Below the pieces are notes generated by a model. It ran no database searches and was not told where the DNA came from. It saw nothing but the letters and a program-made list of their open reading frames with translations. Source: JBLHUT01 sp047629975 (GTDB lineage Bacteria; Pseudomonadota; Alphaproteobacteria; Rhodobacterales; Rhodobacteraceae). From it: a stretch of DNA of 15,005 nt. Within the stretch, counting starts at the first letter, position 1, and each line of letters opens with the position of its first letter. Made by a program: the position numbers and the translations under genes. This document shows, piece by piece, positions 14,589-15,005 of this stretch. The stretch covers positions 1 to 15,005 of the forward strand of contig JBLHUT010000050.1 in assembly GCA_047629975.1 (NCBI GenBank). The letters are read 5' to 3'.

Positions 14589-15005
14589 ATGTCCAAATCC
14601 GAAATCGCCCCCAAGAAAGTCGTTCTGGCTTATTCCGGTGGGTTGGATACGTCGATTATTCTCAAGTGGTTGCAAACTGAATACGGCTGCGAGGTTGTCA
14701 CCTTTACCGCCGACCTCGGTCAGGGCGAAGAGTTGGAACCGGCCCGCAAAAAGGCCGAGATGATGGGTGCCAGCGCCATTTACATCGAAGATTTACGCGA
14801 AGAATTCGTGCGCGACTTTGTGTTTCCGATGTTCCGCGCCAACGCGGTTTATGAGGGGCTGTATCTGTTGGGCACCTCGATCGCACGGCCCTTGATCTCC
14901 AAGCGGCTGGTCGAGATTGCCGAAGCCGAAGGCGCCGATGCCGTGGCGCACGGCGCGACCGGCAAGGGCAATGATCAGGTCCGGTTCGAATTGGCGGCTT
15001 ACGCG
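14589..15005 (+). CDS. argG: Argininosuccinate synthase, N-terminal part
   Basis: This is the first 139 residues, cut by the right edge; the family is usually about 400 long. The enzyme joins citrulline and aspartate with ATP in arginine synthesis. The ATP-binding P-loop LAYSGGLDTS is at about 13-22, followed by VVTFTADLGQGEELEPARKK, YEGLYLLGTSIARPL and GATGKGNDQVRFEL, all typical of ArgG. The ATG at 14589 has AAGGAG 8 bases upstream. The GTG directly before it is in frame and only 5 bases from GGAG, so a start one codon earlier cannot be excluded. The ribosome site lies inside a potential hairpin, suggesting translational control. Confidence 0.95.
   Translation, partial: MSKSEIAPKKVVLAYSGGLDTSIILKWLQTEYGCEVVTFTADLGQGEELEPARKKAEMMGASAIYIEDLREEFVRDFVFPMFRANAVYEGLYLLGTSIARPLISKRLVEIAEAEGADAVAHGATGKGNDQVRFELAAYA

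Noticed and set aside
1..15005. CRISPR array, rRNA, tRNA or prophage genes
   Set aside because: No regularly spaced repeats, no tRNA-like cloverleaf and no phage structural or integrase motifs were found on reading the window.

Overview
The window looks like a chromosomal segment of a marine Roseobacter-type alphaproteobacterium (Rhodobacteraceae). This is inferred from protein style and gene order: Hsp33 followed by a CoA-type NUDIX hydrolase and a CCA-adding enzyme, a short-form threonine dehydratase divergent from argG, and a receiver-PP2C protein resembling RbaY of Rhodobacter. All reading frames look intact apart from the two genes cut by the window edges. No tRNA, rRNA, CRISPR array or phage gene was seen, and no stretch over 300 bases lacks a gene.

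Layout. Positions 1-1187 hold one end of an IS66-family insertion sequence on the minus strand (tnpA, tnpB, start of tnpC). A 130-base non-coding spacer full of small hairpins (1188-1317) separates it from a small L,D-transpeptidase lipoprotein gene. From about 10903 down to 1911 runs an almost gapless minus-strand block of eight genes: hslO (Hsp33), a NUDIX CoA pyrophosphatase, a CCA tRNA nucleotidyltransferase, two LysE-type exporters, two ABC exporter half-transporters, and an Fe-S rRNA uracil methyltransferase. Many of the junctions overlap (14, 4, 11 and 4 bases), which suggests one translationally coupled operon. A second NUDIX gene diverges from hslO.

From 11420 to 13227 is a divergent signalling pair: a receiver plus PP2C (RsbU/SpoIIE-like) phosphatase and a free-standing histidine phosphotransfer (Hpt) protein. 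They could form a phosphorelay that controls a partner-switching anti-sigma system. At the right end, ilvA (minus) and argG (plus, cut by the window edge) diverge from a 107-base spacer.

The most interesting signal is in that ilvA-argG spacer. A 9-bp arm (14526-14534) is perfectly complementary to the argG Shine-Dalgarno region (14571-14579). A second 7-bp stem stacks inside it. A possible loop-bulge pseudoknot and an upstream competing arm are also present. Together these look like an undescribed RNA attenuator or riboswitch-like leader, although a palindromic DNA operator is an alternative. Other points of interest are the Hpt/PP2C module, the structured spacer beside the IS end, and the mixed-function eight-gene operon.
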